21,451 bases of DNA, from the NCBI GenBank assembly GCA_045223835.1, contig JBGUZS010000131.1, positions 1 through 21,451 of the forward strand. The letters run 5' to 3'. The translations under genes were made by a program, and so were the position numbers. Below are positions 21,376 through 21,451 of the stretch, piece after piece. This DNA comes from UBA1774 sp045223835 (lineage in GTDB: Bacteria > Bacillota > Clostridia > Oscillospirales > Oscillospiraceae). The first letter of the stretch is position 1. Each line of letters begins with the position of its first letter. The notes under the pieces were generated by a model. It worked only from the letters and a program-made list of their open reading frames with translations, ran no database searches and was not told where the DNA came from.

Positions 21376-21420
21376 TGGCAGGGGCAGAAGGACTTGAACC
21401 CTCGGCACTCGGTTTTGGAG
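21376..21420 (-). other. attR: 3' half of tRNA-Trp
   Basis: Exact 45-bp partner of 1435-1479, here inside the complete tRNA gene. It runs from the CCA end to the anticodon region. Recombination between the two copies would excise about 19.9 kb and leave one intact tRNA. Confidence 0.88.
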
Positions 21421-21451
21421 ACCGATGCTCTACCAACTGAGCTATACCCCT
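21376..21451 (-). tRNA. tRNA-Trp (CCA anticodon)
   Basis: 76 nt including the encoded CCA. The acceptor AGGGGTA pairs with TGCCCCT (one T-G pair), the D-arm is AGCTCAGTTGGTAGAGC, the anticodon loop is CTCCAAA giving anticodon CCA, and the T-arm has GGTTCAAGTCC. The 5' end is the last base of the window. The element lies downstream of the gene, as expected for integration into a tRNA 3' end. Confidence 0.95.

Overview
The window looks like a gut-type Firmicute of the class Clostridia, probably Oscillospiraceae-like. This is an inference from the high GC content with strong AGGAGG ribosome sites, frequent TTG and GTG starts, and the gene families present (ECF S component, MobP/MobL-type relaxase, His-rich metal protein). 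No rRNA or other species marker is present.

Layout. (1) Left flank, 1-1434: the end of a phage-type large protein, broken at its 5' side beside REP-like palindromes; a four-helix-bundle (S23/Avd-like) gene; an array of mini-hairpins; and a perfect 15-bp terminator hairpin. (2) A 45-bp copy of the 3' half of tRNA-Trp at 1435-1479 is repeated exactly at 21376-21420, inside a complete tRNA-Trp(CCA) gene on the minus strand. I read these as attL and attR of one integrated element of about 19.9 kb. Paired TGATGCT sites 11 bp apart lie inside each end. (3) Element left part, 1480-5400: small unknown genes, a TetR-family regulator divergent from a 3-hydroxyacyl-CoA dehydrogenase-like gene behind a clear promoter and palindrome, then about 0.8 kb of non-coding hairpins. 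(4) Cargo, 5468-14557: a colinear run of SAM methyltransferase, a secreted protein with two tandem 5'-nucleotidase C-terminal-type domains, MoxR ATPase, DUF58 protein, a membrane protein resembling TgpA without its transglutaminase core, a lipoprotein with a half periplasmic-binding fold, and an ECF-transporter S component. A His-rich protein and a Cys-rich protein, divergent from each other, follow. (5) Mobility backbone, 14800-19568: structured leader, winged-helix protein, candidate oriT, relaxosome protein, relaxase with Sel1-like repeats, excisionase and tyrosine integrase. No conjugation machinery is seen, so this is an integrative mobilizable element. (6) Right part, 19606-21375: an XRE repressor divergent from a SLOG-like protein and a lipoprotein, with three identical-type operators between them.

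The most notable signal is a shared promoter design at three places in the cargo (5468-5512, 13963-14007 on the minus strand, 14040-14084). A C5/G4-6 palindrome starting CATCCCCC and ending GGGGCTT abuts a poor -35 box, followed by exactly 17 bp and a good -10 box. It ties a 110-nt structured leader or small RNA with a terminator (in front of the methyltransferase operon) to the His-rich and Cys-rich genes. I infer one regulon, probably concerned with a metal or corrinoid-like nutrient, whose regulator is not encoded in the window.
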